Positions 7,817 through 17,460 of a stretch of DNA of 64,000 nucleotides are shown in pieces (within the stretch, counting starts at the first letter, position 1; each line of letters starts with the position of its first letter). Under the pieces are notes generated by a model that searched no databases, was not told the origin of the DNA, and saw only the letters and a list, made by a program, of their open reading frames with translations. The position numbers and the translations under genes are program-made. Origin of the DNA: Eubacteriales bacterium (GTDB lineage Bacteria; Bacillota; Clostridia; Saccharofermentanales; UBA5734); contig JAQUDJ010000006.1 in assembly GCA_028685755.1 (NCBI GenBank), positions 19,959 through 83,958 of the forward strand, written 5' to 3'.

Positions 7817-10601
7817 ATTTTGACACTGAAATGGCCGGACTGACCGTTTCGGCCATTTCCCCCACGCGATTGTGGCTCGTCAGAAGTAAGGCTTGGCCTT
7901 GCTCGGCGGCCACTTTTTCGTATAGGAATTTCAAGCCAGCCAGCGTTCGTTCATCATCATACTGCACAAAAATATCATCGAGGAGCAAGGGCATTTTCTG
8001 TGCCTCAGCCGTGATGACATCGCTGACAGCTAGGCGTAGCGCTAAATAAATCTGATCGACCGTCCCTCCACTGAAATAGTCCCATTCGTGAAAGCGACCA
8101 TCTTCAGGGGTTTCGACCCGAACATTGAAACCACGATCGATTTTAAGTCCATGATATTTACCATTAGTCAGCTTTTCTAAAACCATAGCGGCCTTTTCAT
8201 TGAGGACCGGTCCAAAGGTTTCCTGCAATTCTTCGTAGGCGTCCATGAAGCTCTTGCGGGCGAGTTCAAGTCCATCATAGTAGGCTTGGGCATCGCCAAG
8301 TTGGTGTCGCAGATTTCTGATGTCTGTATCGTATTCGACAACCATTTTCGGCATTTTGGCGCTGTGTTGGATCGCGGATCTGATCCCGCTAATTTCGGCA
8401 TGCAAGCGAGCAATCTGATCTGAGAGTTCACTATTTTGTTGTTCAAGGCTCGCGAGATCCTCTGTCCCAACAGTATCCGGAAAACCGGGTCGGTCGGTCA
8501 GGTTGGTCAGATCGGCCAAATCTTGAAGGGCTAATCCAGCACCTTCTTTGGCTACCGTTTCAAGTTGCTGAACATATTCCGGCCAGCTCAGACCGTCTGT
8601 CGCTTCGCGCAATGCGGATTCACTTTGCTTGATTTGATCGCGCAAGGCTTCGGCTTGGATATCAAGCTTTGTCAATTCGTCGATATGCGCTTCAATTGCA
8701 ATCGGTGAAGACAAATCAACTGAGCCGTTGTCCGGTTTGATTGACAGAACAAGTTCCTGCCAGTGCTTTTTTGCTAGCGACTCAAGTACTTGCTGTTGCT
8801 CGATAGCCTGCGCCAATCGATTGGCGCGCGCCGAGATCGATAAGTGTAAGGTCTCAGCCTGGGAAAATCGGACATATAGATCGGTTAGTTGTGCACAACC
8901 CGTTGCCGTGAGGTCGTTCTGCAGAGTCTGTTGAAGTGATATGACTTCCCGTTCTGCCTCAGCAAGCTCAGTTAAATCCGGAATAATCGCTGTAGCTTCT
9001 GGACGGATCTCATTGATGAGGTCTTGTATTTGACGCGACAAATTTGTCAGATTTTGGCGCGCACCGTCCGTCAAGGCCTGTGCTGCTTGTAATTTTGTTT
9101 CGAGGAGTGACCGCTGCTGGTTAGCCTGGTCTGCGGCGCGATTTGCAATTTCAGCGGCTTCAGCTTGTTTTGCAACCTGATCCGTAGCTTGTTGATCACG
9201 AGCGGATTGACGATAGGCAACTATTGCCAGCACAACCCCAATTAGCGTTAGGCCAATAAGTGGTAGCGTTATAATCGCTCCGAGAACGCCTAAAACCATA
9301 AAAATCAAGGCCACGATCATGAAGGGGTTGCGGTGAGCTTTGAGTGGAGCAGGTGGGGCATCCGATTGGGTCGTAAACGGGGCATCAAGTTGTGCGCGAG
9401 TGGGTAAATTCTCGATTTCAATCTGGAGGTTTTTTTCGGTTGCTTCTCGTTCCACCAGTTGGCTTTTAGCTTGCAAAAGCTGATCGTTTAGCGCCTGATA
9501 GCGTTGTGCATCCTTCAGTAATTTGACGCGACTGAGCAGCGTATCGCGGCGAAGTGCTTGCTGCTCGACAACCTGTCGATCAATGCCTTCCAGATCAGCA
9601 AAATTGCGGATTATTGCCTCTTCCCGTCCCTTTTCTACACGTTGCGCCTCGACTGCTTGCTGCTGACTAAGCACCTTTGCCTCAGCTTCGCGAGCGGCTT
9701 GTAATTGAAGGCGTATAGGAGCAAGTGCTTGTGTGCCGATTAATTGACCCTGTACGAATAGGAGCGATTCGTGTCGGCGAAGCTTGGTCCTCAGCTCGAC
9801 TTGTTCAGACTGTCGCGCTTTTAAACGCTCGAATTGTTGCAAACGAGCCTGGGTTTTGAGATGAGAAATTCGATCTGATAGACTCTTTTTTGATAATTCA
9901 ATCGTATCGACTTGATGGGTAAGCACGTTGAGGTGTGTGATCCGCAGTTGTTGCGTCGATTCGTTGGATATAGCTACTTCACGGTCGGAATCGGCTTGCC
10001 CGATTTTTTGTTGGAGCTCGGCTAGCAAGCCCCCGACACCACGTTCAAGTTTTAACGAGCGCTGTGCTTCACGGATTTTTTCGACGAGTGTGTTGTATGA
10101 AAGCTTTTCATCGAGCGCGCCTGAAAGGTTACCTAATTTACCAAGCGTGGAATCATCGGGTCCATCAAGTGGACTTTGTAACTGACCGATAAAAACCGTA
10201 TTTGCAAATTCATCGGCAGTCACGCCAAAAAGGGCTTGGCCGACTTCAAGAAGGCTCGGCAGCTCGACCGTTTTACCGGTGGTATCAAGCATCAGATGGC
10301 ATTGATCAGACGCTTTCGTTTTGCCAAAAACGCGTTCTAAACGATACCGAATCCCCGCGTGTTCAAAAATCAAATTAGCTGCTATTTTAGTGCCATCCCA
10401 AGGTAGGTAGCGCAACCTGTCGTTGTCTCGAATCGAACGCCTGGTGCCAGAAAAGCCAAAGAACATCGCCTTGAGGCAATTGAGGAGCGTACTCTTCCCT
10501 TGTTCATTCTCACCGGCAATCACGGATAGTCCAGGTCCAAAATGAAAGGTCTTTTGTTTGAGTTGACCGAATTGGACGATATGTAATTCAATCAGCTGCA
10601 T
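7809..10601 (-). CDS. SMC-type AAA ATPase, YhaN-like
   Basis: A 930-residue ATPase of the SbcC/RecF type. The N-terminus has FGPGLSVIAGENEQGKSTLLNCLKA with the Walker A motif GENEQGKST at about residue 35. The C-terminus has FSGGTVDQIYLALRLA (signature) and LLLDDIFVQYDDERT (Walker B and D-loop). The middle is long, Gln/Glu-rich coiled coil interrupted at about 430-475 by two hydrophobic segments, as in Bacillus YhaN, instead of the zinc-hook CxxC of SbcC/Rad50. The ATG with AAGGGA upstream overlaps the end of the YhaO-like nuclease gene by 14 bases, so the two are translated together. Likely role: membrane-associated DNA end processing or repair. The partner and family are clear; the precise function is not. 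Confidence 0.85.
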   Translation of the reverse strand: MQLIELHIVQFGQLKQKTFHFGPGLSVIAGENEQGKSTLLNCLKAMFFGFSGTRRSIRDNDRLRYLPWDGTKIAANLIFEHAGIRYRLERVFGKTKASDQCHLMLDTTGKTVELPSLLEVGQALFGVTADEFANTVFIGQLQSPLDGPDDSTLGKLGNLSGALDEKLSYNTLVEKIREAQRSLKLERGVGGLLAELQQKIGQADSDREVAISNESTQQLRITHLNVLTHQVDTIELSKKSLSDRISHLKTQARLQQFERLKARQSEQVELRTKLRRHESLLFVQGQLIGTQALAPIRLQLQAAREAEAKVLSQQQAVEAQRVEKGREEAIIRNFADLEGIDRQVVEQQALRRDTLLSRVKLLKDAQRYQALNDQLLQAKSQLVEREATEKNLQIEIENLPTRAQLDAPFTTQSDAPPAPLKAHRNPFMIVALIFMVLGVLGAIITLPLIGLTLIGVVLAIVAYRQSARDQQATDQVAKQAEAAEIANRAADQANQQRSLLETKLQAAQALTDGARQNLTNLSRQIQDLINEIRPEATAIIPDLTELAEAEREVISLQQTLQNDLTATGCAQLTDLYVRFSQAETLHLSISARANRLAQAIEQQQVLESLAKKHWQELVLSIKPDNGSVDLSSPIAIEAHIDELTKLDIQAEALRDQIKQSESALREATDGLSWPEYVQQLETVAKEGAGLALQDLADLTNLTDRPGFPDTVGTEDLASLEQQNSELSDQIARLHAEISGIRSAIQHSAKMPKMVVEYDTDIRNLRHQLGDAQAYYDGLELARKSFMDAYEELQETFGPVLNEKAAMVLEKLTNGKYHGLKIDRGFNVRVETPEDGRFHEWDYFSGGTVDQIYLALRLAVSDVITAEAQKMPLLLDDIFVQYDDERTLAGLKFLYEKVAAEQGQALLLTSHNRVGEMAETVSPAISVSKFI

Positions 10602-11796
10602 ATGTAATCCCTTCACCCTGCATCACGAGCAAGCCTAGTTCGAGGGCGAGTTCTGCTGCGGCTAGTTGATTGGGATCTTTGCTCGTGCGTGCTTCTTCAA
10701 TCTTGGCCTGTGCTTGGCGGACAAATGCGCCACGCAGCGAATGTTCGGTGATGAGTCTGTCAAGCTGATATGCCCGGCGTGTATTGTCGCGGATTTTGAA
10801 ATAGCAGACCTGTCCGGCTAAGCGCTGTTCAAGAATAGCTAATACCGGTGAAAAACCCTCGGGCAACGCCCCAATCAAGCGGATTTTGTATAAATTGTCT
10901 CGGAAATGTTGACCGCCAGCTTGTCCCATCATCGCGAGAATATGGTCAGCAAGTTGTTGCTGATCTGTAAGGCCTGTCACATCGACTGCCAAATCGACAA
11001 ATTGTCGACTCGCCAAGGGGGCAAATTCAAGACTGATCTTCACACTAAATGGTCTTGGCTTTTGGCCAGACAAATCGGAAAGTCGACTCGGTACGAGCTG
11101 AAGGGTACCCGCTATCACGCCTTTGCTACCCGTTTCATCGAAACCACGGCCAAAGGGGCAGCCGGCGTAAGCGAGGGACGTCTGGCCTTGTATTTTGAGA
11201 CCGCTAAACTCGTGAATATGACCGACTGCAACATAATCAAAGCCTTTGTTAGCTAAATCTGCAGATTTGAGCGCGTTATATGGTGACTGTTCGGAAGGTC
11301 CGTCGAGATCGCCATGGATCAGCAGCACATTGGCAAAATCAGAGTCAAGGTCGATCGCCTGGTCTGCGAGTAATGGTCGAGTACTCACTGTCGCGGTAAA
11401 CCCGATGCCATAGATCCGCAAGTGGTGATCGGCAAATTCAACATAGTCAAGTTGTTCCCCGAAAATCGTCACCGATTCGGGCCACTCAATCGTCCGATAG
11501 GGCGAGTCGAGGCCAAATGGGTCGTGATTGCCAGGGGCGATCAGCACACGGGTGTGGGTTAAGCTGTTAAGCATTTCACAGACTGCCAAGACAAGAGCCC
11601 GATCGGGATTGGGTTGATCAAAAAAATCCCCGGCAATTAAGAGCGCATCGGCCTGTTGCTCTTGACAGAGGCGAATGATCGACCAAAAGGTCTCAATTTG
11701 GGTTTTTTGGAGGAGGCTTGCTTGATTGGGTGCAAAAGTAAATGGACTGCCAAGATGGAGGTCGCCGGTCTGAACCAGGCGGAAAATGTCCTTCAT
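10588..11796 (-). CDS. Metallophosphoesterase, YhaO/SbcD-like nuclease
   Basis: A 402-residue calcineurin-like phosphoesterase. The metal ligands are visible in order: TGDLHLGSPF (residues 10-19), AGDFFDQPN (about 58), PGNHDPFG (about 93) and VGHIHEF (about 190). The C-terminal 150 residues form the capping region seen in SbcD/Mre11 relatives. The overlapping downstream YhaN-like ATPase is the expected partner, as in the Bacillus yhaO-yhaN pair. An extended -10 is visible upstream. Substrate is inferred to be DNA ends; no experimental link can be seen here. Confidence 0.87.
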   Translation of the reverse strand: MKDIFRLVQTGDLHLGSPFTFAPNQASLLQKTQIETFWSIIRLCQEQQADALLIAGDFFDQPNPDRALVLAVCEMLNSLTHTRVLIAPGNHDPFGLDSPYRTIEWPESVTIFGEQLDYVEFADHHLRIYGIGFTATVSTRPLLADQAIDLDSDFANVLLIHGDLDGPSEQSPYNALKSADLANKGFDYVAVGHIHEFSGLKIQGQTSLAYAGCPFGRGFDETGSKGVIAGTLQLVPSRLSDLSGQKPRPFSVKISLEFAPLASRQFVDLAVDVTGLTDQQQLADHILAMMGQAGGQHFRDNLYKIRLIGALPEGFSPVLAILEQRLAGQVCYFKIRDNTRRAYQLDRLITEHSLRGAFVRQAQAKIEEARTSKDPNQLAAAELALELGLLVMQGEGITYAAD

Positions 11797-11851
11797 ACGG
11801 GGCTTCCTTTCCGAGTTTTGGGTGTTGCGGTCGAAAATATGTGTATAAACT

Positions 11852-11860
11852 AGTGTAGCA
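11852..11860 (-). promoter_or_regulatory. Extended -10 promoter of the yhaO-yhaN operon
   Basis: The minus strand reads TGCTACACT about 50 bases before the yhaO-like start. It is a TGn-extended -10 (TACACT), with TTCGAA 16 bases further upstream as a poor -35. Confidence 0.45.
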
Positions 11861-11926
11861 TGGCCACACGATTTTCGAAGGGCAATTGGGCAAAAAGATC
11901 GCCAGCGAAAGGCTTCTGTCCGTTTT

Positions 11927-13684
11927 TTAGGATAGATTTCGCGTCGCGATCACGTCGATACCTGTGCCACCAAGATCTGCGAGGATGACTTGCCCGATTT
12001 CGACAGGTAACGTGATTTGCGCGGCATGGATACTCGCTAAAAACGAGTTAATTTGATCTTTCGGGATTGGTTCTGCGGTTCGAACACAGAGTGGCGTTTG
12101 TCGACCGGCAACAGCTATCAAAGTCGTCAAGGTACGAACAGGCTTCGAAAATTCAGATTGGGCGTAGATTTCACCGCGTTTACACTGGTTACCTGTGACC
12201 ACAACTTGGCCTTGGGCATCGAGCTCGACAGTCATTTGACATCCGACTGGGCAAGCGATGCAGGTCATCTGAGTTGCTTGAGACGGTGTTGCAGAGGTCG
12301 CAACGTGTTGTGTCGTGGTGAGTTGGGAATTAGCGGGTTTTAGCGCGCCGGGTTGTGCTTCACCTTGATCCTGACCCTTTGCAAGGGGTGCATTTGCTGT
12401 TTTTGTCACCTGGACATACTCAATTGACAGCATCAGACTCGTTATCTCCGTAGGTGGCCAGTGATCGGCAGTCACTGTCAAACGCGCCAGTTCACCAGGC
12501 GTCAGAATTTTCCGGTGACTTGAGACGATTACGTTTCCGTGTTGATCTTTTAAACAAACCGTTGCCCCACGATATACCGCACTTGGCCGGAAATTTAGCG
12601 TCAGTGGCATTGCAAGTCGACTTTGATCGAGGCGTTGTGGTGTGAGACTACGAATGCCTTCGCCGCATGTGATGTTGCGCAAAATGGGTTTGTTAACTGC
12701 GTATTGACGAGCGATGTATGCGGTGGCCGCTCGTGCGGCCAGTTCAGCCTCAAAGGATACGTCGTCAACTAGATCGTGGACTTGCAAGACATTGCCGCAA
12801 GCAAAAATCCCCGGTTGTGAGGTATGCAGCAGTTGATCGACTAAGGGGCCACGCGTAGCTGGATCGATGACCACTTCGGCTATTTGTGATAGTTCATTTT
12901 CCGGGATTAGACCGACCGACAACAGCAACGTATCGCAGGCGATCTTTTGCACGCGGGTTAGATCCGGCGTCAAAGTTAGCGGGCTCACTGGGGCAATGGA
13001 TACGGCTTCGAGTCGCTTCGTGCCATGGATTTCAACGACGGTATGCGACAGTTTCAGGGGTATGTTAAAGTCTTGCAAGCATTGCACGACATTGCGCGTT
13101 AGTCCGCTGGAAAAAGGCATCAATTCGACGACTGCTTTGACGTTGATGCCTTCTAATTTCAAGCGGCGAGCCATGATCAAGCCGATATCACCAGAGCCAA
13201 GAATCACAGCTGATCGACCAGGTAAAAGGCCACCAAGATTCAATAAGCGTTGGGCTGTACCGGCGGTATAAATACCAGCACAGCGGGTGCCTGGAATGCC
13301 GAGCGCGCCACGTGGCCGTTCACGGCAACCCATTGCCAAGATAATCGCCTGTGCGACAATCTGTTCGACGCCGGCGGGATGGACAAGGGTCAGAACTCGC
13401 TCAGGGCTGATTGCGGTGACGTGCGTGTTGAGCAGGACCGGAATCGCTTCTTTTTCAACGGCTAAAACAAAACGATTCGCGTATTCCGGGCCAGTTAGTT
13501 CTTCCTGAAAATAGTGCAACCCAAACCCGTTGTGAATACATTGGTTTAAAATACCGCCCAGTTGCTGATCGCGTTCGATGATCAATATATCTTGAAGGCC
13601 TTGGCGGCGCGCTTCCAAGGCTGCAGCCAAACCAGCTGGACCGCCACCAATAATCACAAGGTCACACAAACGGCGCGGGATCAC
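11927..13684 (-). CDS. NAD(P)/FAD-dependent oxidoreductase fused to a DUF1667 domain
   Basis: A 585-residue protein. Residues 1-420 form a pyridine-nucleotide-disulfide-type flavoprotein: FAD site VIIGGGPAGLAAALEA at the N-terminus, NAD site SAVILGSGDIGLIMARRL (about 155) and a second FAD motif PGIFACGN (about 290). Residues about 475-580 are a DUF1667 domain beginning CIACPVGCQMTV and containing a further cysteine in GNQCKRGE, likely a metal or Fe-S site. In many Clostridia these two parts are separate genes beside a GlpA-like dehydrogenase; here they are one chain with a low-complexity linker. The start is a GTG overlapping the stop of the GlpA-like gene (GTGA). It is the last gene of the long operon. 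A role in oxidation of glycerol 3-phosphate or a 2-hydroxy acid is inference. Confidence 0.85.
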   Translation of the reverse strand: MIPRRLCDLVIIGGGPAGLAAALEARRQGLQDILIIERDQQLGGILNQCIHNGFGLHYFQEELTGPEYANRFVLAVEKEAIPVLLNTHVTAISPERVLTLVHPAGVEQIVAQAIILAMGCRERPRGALGIPGTRCAGIYTAGTAQRLLNLGGLLPGRSAVILGSGDIGLIMARRLKLEGINVKAVVELMPFSSGLTRNVVQCLQDFNIPLKLSHTVVEIHGTKRLEAVSIAPVSPLTLTPDLTRVQKIACDTLLLSVGLIPENELSQIAEVVIDPATRGPLVDQLLHTSQPGIFACGNVLQVHDLVDDVSFEAELAARAATAYIARQYAVNKPILRNITCGEGIRSLTPQRLDQSRLAMPLTLNFRPSAVYRGATVCLKDQHGNVIVSSHRKILTPGELARLTVTADHWPPTEITSLMLSIEYVQVTKTANAPLAKGQDQGEAQPGALKPANSQLTTTQHVATSATPSQATQMTCIACPVGCQMTVELDAQGQVVVTGNQCKRGEIYAQSEFSKPVRTLTTLIAVAGRQTPLCVRTAEPIPKDQINSFLASIHAAQITLPVEIGQVILADLGGTGIDVIATRNLS

Positions 13685-15144
13685 AAACGACCGCCTGTTA
13701 GCAGGTCAGACTGGCTTCCAAATTTCGTCAAGGTTGTGACATCAACGGATAATTCCTCGGCCATTATTTCAAGGATGCGTGGGGTGCAAAAGCCACCTTG
13801 GCAGCGACCCATGTTGGCCCTTGTCCGACGTTTGATCGCATCAAGAGATCGCGCACCGAGCGGCCGACGAATCGCCTGCCGAATCGCAGCTTCACTAACG
13901 TGTTCGCAACGACAGACGATCCGGCCATAGGCAGGATCCTCGGCAATATGTTCGGCAAGGGCCACTAAATTGACTTCGTCGTTGCCATGTCCGAGAAATA
14001 TAGGGGCTAGCGGCGCGAGAAACAGGTTGCGGTGATGGGCTGCCAGATCGGTAGCGATCTGCTCAGCTAATTCCAAAGCGATGGCTGGTGCGGCGGTTAG
14101 ACCCGGCGATTCAATGCCAGCCGCGAGGTAATAGCCCGCAACATCGGTGGCTCGACCGACGATAAAATCACCACGATCACAATGGGCGCGCAACCCTGAA
14201 AAAGCCGTGATATAGAGGTCTTGTGGCAAACTTGGGCAGGTTCTAGCTGCCACGCGGCGAATCTCATCGAGCTTTTCACGCGTAGTCCTGGTGTCAGTTT
14301 TGTCTGCAATTGCTTCATTTGTTGGGCCGATGATCAACGTATCTTCGACGGTGGGTGTGACTAAAACACCTTTGCCTTTTTCCGTCGGTAATTGAAAAAG
14401 CGTTGCGCTGAAACGGGCGCCAATTTGCTTATCCATCATCCAATATTCACCGCGGCGAGCACTGATTTTAAATGTATCTAGACTGATATAATCATTGATT
14501 TGATCGGCATAGATCCCGGCTGCATTGACGATCGCCCGGGTTTGCAGGGGCGTGCCGAAAGCATTGCTAGTAGGGTTGCCTTCAGTGGTCAAGGTAAACA
14601 GCCCCGTGTCTGCTCGGTCTAAGCCGGTCACCGCGCAATTTAAATAAAAATCGACACCATTCACAGCGGCATGCTCAGCTAGAGCAATTGTTAAGTGATA
14701 GGGGCTAACAATCCCAGCGGTTTCTGCAAGCAAGGCACCTTGCACCGCTGGATTGACCAGTGGTTCGCGGCGTAACACGTCGTCACGATCGATCAAACGG
14801 AGGCCGGTGACGCCATTTTGCAAACCTCGCGCTAAAAGTTCCGAAAGACCTGGCTTTTCAGCCTCATTCAAAGCCAGAACCAATGATGTGTTGTTCTTGT
14901 AGGGAACATGAAGCTCGCTCGCCCATGACTGCATCCGTGCATGACCATGCACATTGAAATAGGCCTTGCGCGACCCTGGCAGTGCATCAAAACCAGCATG
15001 GACGATACCGCTGTTGGCTTTGCTCGCCCCTTCCGAGACATCGTCAGCGCGGTCAACTACGGCGATTTTCAGATCGAAGCGGGCCAGTTCACGGGCGATT
15101 GCACAACCGATTACACCTGCGCCGATTATGATTACATCGTACAT
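13681..15144 (-). CDS. GlpA-like FAD-dependent dehydrogenase with [2Fe-2S] BFD domain
   Basis: A 487-residue flavoprotein. The N-terminal 365 residues are a DAO/GlpA-type FAD-binding domain (IIIGAGVIGCAIARELARF at the N-terminus, EGASKANSGIVHAGFD at about 38). The C-terminus (about 410-475) has CRCEHVSEAAI and GRCQGGFC, the four cysteines of a BFD-like [2Fe-2S] domain. This matches the anaerobic glycerol-3-phosphate dehydrogenase-like family COG0579; L-2-hydroxyglutarate oxidation is an alternative. It overlaps pabC by 13 bases and the following FAD/DUF1667 gene by 4, so the two oxidoreductases probably form one complex. GGAGGA precedes the ATG. Confidence 0.85.
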   Translation of the reverse strand: MYDVIIIGAGVIGCAIARELARFDLKIAVVDRADDVSEGASKANSGIVHAGFDALPGSRKAYFNVHGHARMQSWASELHVPYKNNTSLVLALNEAEKPGLSELLARGLQNGVTGLRLIDRDDVLRREPLVNPAVQGALLAETAGIVSPYHLTIALAEHAAVNGVDFYLNCAVTGLDRADTGLFTLTTEGNPTSNAFGTPLQTRAIVNAAGIYADQINDYISLDTFKISARRGEYWMMDKQIGARFSATLFQLPTEKGKGVLVTPTVEDTLIIGPTNEAIADKTDTRTTREKLDEIRRVAARTCPSLPQDLYITAFSGLRAHCDRGDFIVGRATDVAGYYLAAGIESPGLTAAPAIALELAEQIATDLAAHHRNLFLAPLAPIFLGHGNDEVNLVALAEHIAEDPAYGRIVCRCEHVSEAAIRQAIRRPLGARSLDAIKRRTRANMGRCQGGFCTPRILEIMAEELSVDVTTLTKFGSQSDLLTGGRL

Positions 15145-15899
15145 CGCAAGTCCTCCGCACGGACGGCAGCCTGATAGGCTTGTTGAAGCTTTTGTAGATT
15201 ATCCTGATGCGTTTGGTCCAAAGGTTGATCACCGATCGCCACAACTTGGCGAATACCTATCAAGCTATTAGTCAAAAAAATGGCATCTGCATGCATCATT
15301 TCATCGAGTCGCAAAGGCCGTTGTAACACAGTCAATCCGCTGATTTTGTGAGCCCTGTCGATCACGATTTCGCGAACAATCCCAGGTAAAATTCGGCCAT
15401 CGAGTGGTGGAGTCACCAGCGTATTCTTCATGATCGCAACGATATTTGCGCCGGCTGTTTCGAGGACTTCATTTGCCTGCCCAAGCCATAAAACATCAGT
15501 AAATCCGGCCGTGATCGCTTGTTCTTGACCCAACGCATACCCGCATCGATTGAGCGTTTTGTGGCTCGCTAAAGGGGGCTGTTCGGGATGAGGCAAGGGG
15601 CTGATCCACAAGCGAGAAACCAGGGTTGGATCTTCCGGTAAAGGCCGCGTGACCAATACGAGATTGTCTGCCGATATGATGATTTTGAGTGCCGTGTCTT
15701 TGATCTGGTGGATTTGGATTAGCTTGCGGATCTCGCCTGCCCGGACTTGACGCGTCAACCCTAAAAAGCGTGCCGTTTGGTTGAGTCGCGCTAAATGGCG
15801 ATCAAGCCATAGCGGTTGTTGTAAAACAGCGAGGGTTGTAAAGGCCCCATGCTCGAAGGTATGCCCCTCTATTTGGAGCGTGCCATTAACGATCAACAT
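15132..15899 (-). CDS. pabC: Aminotransferase class IV, aminodeoxychorismate lyase
   Basis: A 255-residue PLP enzyme of the branched-chain aminotransferase/4-amino-4-deoxychorismate lyase fold. It begins MLIVNGTLQIEGHTFEHGAF and has EVLETAGANIVAIMKNTLVTPPLDGRILPGI, the usual cofactor-binding and active-site segment, at about 165-195. With PabA and PabB directly upstream, the expected reaction is release of pyruvate from aminodeoxychorismate to give 4-aminobenzoate for folate. A longer reading frame exists upstream, but the ATG chosen has GGAGGA seven bases away and overlaps the pabB end by 14 bases. Confidence 0.85.
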   Translation of the reverse strand: MLIVNGTLQIEGHTFEHGAFTTLAVLQQPLWLDRHLARLNQTARFLGLTRQVRAGEIRKLIQIHQIKDTALKIIISADNLVLVTRPLPEDPTLVSRLWISPLPHPEQPPLASHKTLNRCGYALGQEQAITAGFTDVLWLGQANEVLETAGANIVAIMKNTLVTPPLDGRILPGIVREIVIDRAHKISGLTVLQRPLRLDEMMHADAIFLTNSLIGIRQVVAIGDQPLDQTHQDNLQKLQQAYQAAVRAEDLRCTM

Positions 15900-17460
15900 C
15901 AAACAGTCCTCCGATCGCCTTCGTTTTATCAAGTGTCTCCTGATATTCAGACTGGGGGTCGGAATCCCAAGTGATCCCACCGCCAGCGTGGTAAGTCGTT
16001 TTTTGACCATCACTCAAAATCGTCCGAATTAAGATATTGAAATCTGTCTGACCATCGAGTGAAAAATAACCCATGCAGCCAGTATACAGGCCACGGCGCA
16101 ACCCTTCGAATTCGGAAATGAGTTGCATCGCGCGGATTTTGGGCGCGCCGGTGATTGAACCGCCAGGAAAGCAGGCTTTGATGCATGATACCGCATCCTG
16201 GCCCTCAGCCAATCGTCCTTCAACAGTTGCGACGAGATGAAAAACAGTAGCAAATGTTTCGAGATGAAACAGATCGCGAACGACAACGGAATCCGGCTCA
16301 CATACAGCACTGAGATCATTGCGTTCAAGATCGACAATCATCAACAATTCAGCTTGATCTTTGAGGCTCGCTTGTAATTCTTCACGGTTTTTCTGATCCT
16401 CCGCGGAATTCTTTCCACGCGGCCGCGTGCCTTTGATCGGGCGAGTTGTCACGTGGCGATCGCGGATCTGAATAAATTGTTCCGGCGAAAAACTTAAAAT
16501 ATGTTGTCCACCAGCTTGGAAAAAAGTTGCGTAAGGCGTCGGTGAGATTGCTCGCAATTGGCAATAGGTATCCCAAAAGTCTTGCGGGGTCTGAAGTTCA
16601 AAGCGTTGGGTCATATTGAGAATATAGACATCGCCGGCCTCAATAGCATTGATAATATGTTCAATTTGCCGACAATATTTTTCTTTTGAGAAATTACTCT
16701 GTTTGGACCAGTTTGATTGCATTGTGGGGTCATTCTTACGCAATGCGCCCTCAATTGAATGCTGGTAAGCATGTGCAGGCGGATGAGGCTTAATTGACGG
16801 ATAAGGTGTTGCAAGAGCAGTTTGTAAAGCGACCATAGCTTGGGTAGCAGGTTGATGCTGACCCCAAGCCATCAGATAAATCTGGTTTTGAACGTGGTCG
16901 ATGATTACCATTTGATCAAAGGCCATTAGCCGAGCTTGAGGGCTGTATAAATCATACGTCTCCGGCATTGGGACAAGGCCGTTGGATTCGAGCACCGCCA
17001 AATCATAGCTGAAATACCCGAGTAAGCCACCGCAAAATGGCAGCTGGTTTGGCCATTTTGCCAAAGATGTAAAATCAGATTCATGATTGTGTAAAAAATC
17101 CTGCGCAACCTGCCAGATGGTCTGATCAGCTGGCTGACCGTTGACGATTGTTTGGCCCGCAATGACTTGGCAATCAAACCACGGCTCTCGCGCGATGATC
17201 GCATAGCGACTTTCTGCGCCGTTTTGTTGACTGCTGTCGAGAAAAATAAACGGCTCCCCGGCAGATGATCGCAGCCGATCGGCTAAATCTACTGGTGTGA
17301 GGTCCGGCTGCAGGGGTAAGGTCAGCCCTAAAAGCGGCGTTTTTGGGGTTATTGGGGGAATTTGTGCTGTTTGGGGTGCTCGAGATAGTTGAGACTTGTG
17401 AGTTGAGTGGGATATTTCGGCAGCTTGTACATCTCGTTGGTGGTGCATATCTTCACCCAT
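15886..17460 (-). CDS. pabB: Aminodeoxychorismate synthase component I
   Basis: A 524-residue chorismate-binding enzyme. It has the TrpE/PabB N-terminal region (about 45-200) and the catalytic chorismate-binding domain (about 255-520). Visible motifs are YILNMTQRFE, SFSPEQFIQI, RPIKGTRPRG, IVDLERNDLS and GGSITGAPKIRAMQ. The lysine in PIKGT is the residue that marks PabB rather than anthranilate synthase. The first 40 residues are polar and look poorly conserved. The ATG overlaps the pabA stop by 8 bases; a second ATG four codons later is an alternative start. It works with PabA (amidotransferase) and PabC. Confidence 0.92.
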   Translation of the reverse strand: MGEDMHHQRDVQAAEISHSTHKSQLSRAPQTAQIPPITPKTPLLGLTLPLQPDLTPVDLADRLRSSAGEPFIFLDSSQQNGAESRYAIIAREPWFDCQVIAGQTIVNGQPADQTIWQVAQDFLHNHESDFTSLAKWPNQLPFCGGLLGYFSYDLAVLESNGLVPMPETYDLYSPQARLMAFDQMVIIDHVQNQIYLMAWGQHQPATQAMVALQTALATPYPSIKPHPPAHAYQHSIEGALRKNDPTMQSNWSKQSNFSKEKYCRQIEHIINAIEAGDVYILNMTQRFELQTPQDFWDTYCQLRAISPTPYATFFQAGGQHILSFSPEQFIQIRDRHVTTRPIKGTRPRGKNSAEDQKNREELQASLKDQAELLMIVDLERNDLSAVCEPDSVVVRDLFHLETFATVFHLVATVEGRLAEGQDAVSCIKACFPGGSITGAPKIRAMQLISEFEGLRRGLYTGCMGYFSLDGQTDFNILIRTILSDGQKTTYHAGGGITWDSDPQSEYQETLDKTKAIGGLFDVDR

